Below are positions 61,182 through 64,000 of a stretch of 64,000 bases of DNA, one piece after another. The stretch covers positions 186,001 through 250,000 of the forward strand of contig JAFDXY010000009.1 in the NCBI GenBank assembly GCA_018267725.1. Direction: 5' to 3'. How positions within the stretch are numbered: position 1 is the first letter of the stretch; every line of letters begins with the position of its first letter. Source of the stretch: Bacteroidota bacterium (lineage in GTDB: Bacteria > Bacteroidota > Bacteroidia > Chitinophagales > Chitinophagaceae). A model generated the notes under the pieces. It did not search any database. It saw nothing but the letters and a program-made list of their open reading frames with translations, and had not been told where the DNA came from. A program made the translations under genes and the position numbers.

Positions 61182-62390
61182 CTACAACGAACAAATATAA
61201 AATTTCTTAACCGGCGAAGAAATGGTTTGATGAATGAGGGCATCATCAATAGCAGAAATATTTTTTACCGTTCCATCTTTAAACAAAATATTTATTTTTT
61301 CATCTTCGGTTTTATATAAAGTATTTACTGCTTCTCCTGTAAAAGTAAAATAAGTTGCTTCTTGTTCTGTTATATTTAATTGCGTTGCTGTTTCTTTTAT
61401 TTTTTGTTGAAGAAAATTATTATCAAATTCATCTGACTGTATTTTAATTTTTAGCAATTTTCTGTTTAGTAATCTATTGCATAATTCATTTAATACTTTA
61501 TCGGCATTTCGGCTCCATTTTTTTATGGCGAAAGAAATGTCAATATCATCTAACATGCAAAAATTATTTAATACTTCTTGCGTAATAATTCCGTTAAAAT
61601 CATTTAAAAAATAATCAATAGCAGTACCGGTTTGCAAGCTATCATCATTTTTTTCAATTAAAAATCTTACTCTTTTTAAAACGTTTACCAACATTTTTTC
61701 GGCAGCTAAAACTGTTTTATGTAAATACACTTGCCAATACATTTGCCTGCGTGCCACTAAAAATTTTTCAATACTATAAATACCTTTTTCTTCAACCATT
61801 AATTCTCCGTTATGCACCACAAGCATTTTTAAAATTCTATCGTAACCAATAACACCTTCGCTAACACCTGTAAAAAAACTATCTCTTGTTAAATAATCCA
61901 TTCTATCAACATCTAACTGTCCGCTAACTAATTGGTGTAAAAAAATTTTAGGATGTTTATTAGTGAAGATGTCTATTGCCATAGTTAATGCACCGTTCAA
62001 ATCATTATTCATTGCATACATAATTTGCAAACTCAATTCTTCGTGATGCACTCCTTTTAATAATTTATTTTCTAATGCATGAGAAAATGGACCATGCCCT
62101 ACATCATGCAATAAAATAGCGGCTTTGGCAGCAAGAGATTCATCGTCTGTTATTTCAACACCTTTTGCTTTTAATTCTGTTAATGCATTGCACATTAAAT
62201 GATACGCTCCGAGCGAATGATGCAAACGTGTATGTACTGCACCGGGATACACTAAATAAGCCAATGCCATTTGGTGTATTCTGCGTAAACGTTGGTAATA
62301 AGGGTGTGCAATTATTTTAAATAATAACGGGTGGTTAATGGTTATAAATCCATAAACAGGATCGTTAATAATTTTTCTTTTTTCATTCAT
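61182..62390 (-). CDS. HD-domain phosphohydrolase (COG1078-like)
   Basis: 402 residues. The opening KIINDPVYGFITINHPLLFK is typical of dNTPase-like HD proteins. The metal site is LLHDVGHGPFSHALE (HD pair near residue 92), with an early His in RLHHSLGAYHL (about residue 55) and DVDRMDYLTRDSFFTGVSEG. The group includes dNTP triphosphohydrolases and proteins of unknown substrate. It lies between lpxD and the DUF2795 gene, all on the minus strand, with a terminator separating it from the latter. Confidence 0.88.
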   Translation of the reverse strand: MNEKRKIINDPVYGFITINHPLLFKIIAHPYYQRLRRIHQMALAYLVYPGAVHTRLHHSLGAYHLMCNALTELKAKGVEITDDESLAAKAAILLHDVGHGPFSHALENKLLKGVHHEELSLQIMYAMNNDLNGALTMAIDIFTNKHPKIFLHQLVSGQLDVDRMDYLTRDSFFTGVSEGVIGYDRILKMLVVHNGELMVEEKGIYSIEKFLVARRQMYWQVYLHKTVLAAEKMLVNVLKRVRFLIEKNDDSLQTGTAIDYFLNDFNGIITQEVLNNFCMLDDIDISFAIKKWSRNADKVLNELCNRLLNRKLLKIKIQSDEFDNNFLQQKIKETATQLNITEQEATYFTFTGEAVNTLYKTEDEKINILFKDGTVKNISAIDDALIHQTISSPVKKFYICSL

Positions 62391-62438
62391 ATAATCAAAA
62401 ATACTATTTTGAATTGCAGATTTGCATAAAATAAAAAA

Positions 62439-62455
62439 CCCCGCATTATACGGGG
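62439..62455 (-). terminator. Terminator of DUF2795 gene
   Basis: CCCCG-N7-CGGGG followed on the minus strand by a T-run (plus A's at 62433-62438). It lies between the two minus-strand genes. Confidence 0.75.
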
Positions 62456-62480
62456 CATTATCTTTTTTTTAATGAAGCAA

Positions 62481-62705
62481 TTAATATTCATCTTCATTAA
62501 ACATAAAATCTTCCTGACTTGGATAATCGGGCCAAATATCTTCAATACTTTCATATACCTCTGCACCGTCATCTTCTAACTCTTGCAAATTCTCAACAAC
62601 TTCAATTGGTGCACCGCTTCTAATGCTATAATCTATCAATTCATCTTTTGTTGCCGGCCAGGGAGCTTCTTCTAAATAACTTGCCAATTCTAAACTCCAA
62701 AACAT
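62481..62705 (-). CDS. DUF2795 domain protein
   Basis: 74 residues from ATG 62705 (MFWSLELASYLEEAPWPATK); the six extra residues from the upstream ATG (MQKFEI) do not fit the family. DELIDYSIRSGAPIEVVENL followed by QELEDDGAEVYESIEDIWPD is the DUF2795 helical core. The C-terminus is very acidic (YPSQEDFMFNEDEY). Such proteins are small, common in Bacteroidota and of unknown function. Confidence 0.85.
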   Translation of the reverse strand: MFWSLELASYLEEAPWPATKDELIDYSIRSGAPIEVVENLQELEDDGAEVYESIEDIWPDYPSQEDFMFNEDEY

Positions 62706-62836
62706 AATTTCAAATTTTTGCAAATGTAGCCGTATAATTTAAACTACCAAATTGCAGTTTTTATACACTTAAAATATTTTAAACCTATAATTGCCATACA
62801 AACCTGCTTTTGTATGTTTACAAAGAATTAAACAAT

Positions 62837-63490
62837 ATGCTAAAGGCATTAAATATTTATAAAAGTTACGGAGAAGTAAATGTTTTAAAAGGTGTTGATA
62901 TTGCCATAAACAAAGGTGAAATTGTTTCTATAGTTGGCTCATCAGGTGCAGGTAAAAGCACGTTATTACATATTTTAGGAACATTAGATAAAGCCGATAA
63001 AGGAGAAATATTTCTTAACAATCAACCCATTCATTTATTAAAAGGAAAAGCATTAGCATCTTTCAGAAATAAACATATTGGTTTTGTTTTTCAGTTTCAT
63101 CATTTATTGCCAGAGTTTACAGCATTAGAAAATGTTTGTATTCCGGGTTGGATTGCTAACAGAAAAAAACAAGAAGTAAAACAAGAAGCCGAAAAACTTT
63201 TAGAACTCTTAGGTTTAAAAAACAGATTAGAAAATAAACCACAACAATTAAGCGGAGGCGAACAACAACGCGTTGCAGTTGCAAGAGCTTTAATAAATAA
63301 ACCCTCAATAGTATTTGCAGATGAACCTACAGGGAATTTAGACAGCAAACATGCTAAAGAATTGCATCAATTATTTGTACAACTGAAAAACGAATTGCAA
63401 CAAACTTTTTTAATTGTAACACATAACCAAGAATTAGCAGCTTTAAGCAGCAGAACCTTACACATGAAAGATGGTTTGATGGTTGAATAA
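62837..63490 (+). CDS. lolD: ABC transporter ATP-binding protein, LolD-like
   Basis: 217 residues from ATG 62837 (MLKALNIYKSYGEVNVLKGV); the extra 9 residues from 62810 are not typical. Walker A GSSGAGKSTLLH, Q-loop FVFQFHHLLPEFTALENV, signature QLSGGEQQRVAVARAL, Walker B SIVFADEPTGNLDS and switch His in IVTHNQELA. The EFTALENV and GNLDS text is of the LolD/MacB/FtsE group. LolD releases lipoproteins from the inner membrane with LolC/E, which are not adjacent here. The FtsE alternative is less likely because no ftsX is near. Confidence 0.8.
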   Translation: MLKALNIYKSYGEVNVLKGVDIAINKGEIVSIVGSSGAGKSTLLHILGTLDKADKGEIFLNNQPIHLLKGKALASFRNKHIGFVFQFHHLLPEFTALENVCIPGWIANRKKQEVKQEAEKLLELLGLKNRLENKPQQLSGGEQQRVAVARALINKPSIVFADEPTGNLDSKHAKELHQLFVQLKNELQQTFLIVTHNQELAALSSRTLHMKDGLMVE

Positions 63491-63497
63491 TTGCATT

Positions 63498-63920
63498 ATG
63501 AATAAAACCAAGTTAGATATTATTGATAAAATTTTAGATGCCTGCTATCAACACAATCCCGATGCGTTGTTTGTTATGAGTTTAATGCACCAATATGAAG
63601 AAAGAGGAAGTTTAAGTAAAAAGCAATTGCAAGGCTTGCATCAAAAAGCAATAAAAGTAAAAGATATGCCTGCCAATTGGTTGGCAACTTTAGAAGCTAC
63701 CATTTTAAAAATGCCCACCAGAGATAAAACTCCTGCCCAAGCAGGTAAACCTTTATTTCAAAAAAATGAAAATATAAATAATACTATTGCTGCCATTTTA
63801 TTAAAATATCCGCAGCACAAACAAGTTTTATTACTTCAAACAAAAATTAATAAAAACGAACAATTAACCACCAATGAATTAAACGATTTAAAACGTTTTG
63901 AAAAATTACTTTTAAAATAA
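63498..63920 (+). CDS. Conserved hypothetical helical protein
   Basis: 140 residues from ATG 63498 (MNKTKLDIIDKILDACYQHN), 7 bp after the LolD-like stop; a TTG at 63483 would overlap that gene. It is rich in helices: DALFVMSLMHQYEERGSLSK followed by KQLQGLHQKAIKV, then WLATLEATILKMPTRDKTPA and a final helix TNELNDLKRFEKLLLK. Possibly co-transcribed with lolD. I do not recognise a family. The last 80 bp of the window (63921-64000) hold nothing I can name. Confidence 0.6.
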   Translation: MNKTKLDIIDKILDACYQHNPDALFVMSLMHQYEERGSLSKKQLQGLHQKAIKVKDMPANWLATLEATILKMPTRDKTPAQAGKPLFQKNENINNTIAAILLKYPQHKQVLLLQTKINKNEQLTTNELNDLKRFEKLLLK

Positions 63921-64000
63921 TACTAACATATTTCCCCCTTTTATAAAACTTATTAAAATTTGTTAGCCATTTTGTAATATTTTCAATTTTAAACTAACAG

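Noticed and set aside
1..64000. CRISPR array, insertion sequences, prophage genes
   Set aside because: No regularly spaced repeats, transposase, integrase or phage structural genes were recognised.

Overview
The window looks like a chromosomal segment from a member of the Bacteroidota, most likely a Chitinophagaceae-like bacterium. The DNA is AT-rich (roughly one third G+C by eye). A very large secreted protease ends in a type IX secretion sorting tail, and many genes are preceded by the Bacteroidota-type -7 box TAnnTTTG. One gene encodes the bacterial group of geranylgeranylglyceryl phosphate synthase, and many lipoproteins and 'MKK...' signal peptides are present. No rRNA, transposase, prophage or CRISPR array was seen. 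One tRNA gene (Leu, anticodon TAG) is present.

Layout. 1-3840: a cellulose-synthesis locus (partial bcsB, a sensor-kinase-like gene 10 bp upstream of it, and a divergent GH5 glucanase). 3957-4457: a HicB-like gene with an atypical partner. 4537-6286: an ABC exporter. 6317-8968: methylmalonyl-CoA epimerase and the iscS-iscU-iscA Fe-S operon. 9049-14335: a lipoprotein, a D-lactate-type dehydrogenase, fumarase and a GH29 fucosidase. 14366-20153: a two-component system, a 54-residue HTH protein and two envelope proteins, tied together by three copies of one palindrome. 20265-25402: small envelope genes, a 40-residue protein with a strong Shine-Dalgarno sequence, and the B12-dependent ribonucleotide reductase. 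25848-28915: GGGP synthase and an accessory patch (HARE-GIY-YIG protein, higBA, an XRE regulator, a small membrane protein). 29042-34507: tRNA-Leu, trigger factor, DUF4870 and Mfd. 34547-45697: the large protease, a flavin reductase, endonuclease III, two M28 peptidases, GNAT, enoyl-CoA hydratase and PAP2. 45757-48614: a methionine-branch operon (cystathionine gamma-synthase type enzyme, homoserine dehydrogenase) under a complete SAM-I riboswitch. 48704-50812: a HinP1I-like restriction-modification system and a SecA-NBD2-like orphan. 50909-59945: uvrA and an RND efflux operon. 60022-63920: lpxD, an HD phosphohydrolase, DUF2795, a LolD-type ATPase and an unknown protein.

The most interesting signals are these. 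(1) Palindrome AATACY-N8-RGTATT lies upstream of three transcription units in the LuxR-type two-component cluster. (2) The restriction enzyme should cut GCGC, and I saw no GCGC in the window, while CGCG occurs about ten times. (3) A palindromic repeat family is inserted in frame in mfd (two places) and nrdJ. (4) A stand-alone gene resembles only the second nucleotide-binding fold of SecA. (5) A SAM-I riboswitch has a readable terminator/antiterminator switch. (6) A 40-residue protein has a perfect ribosome-binding site, unusual for this phylum. All calls come from reading the sequence; no database search was possible.
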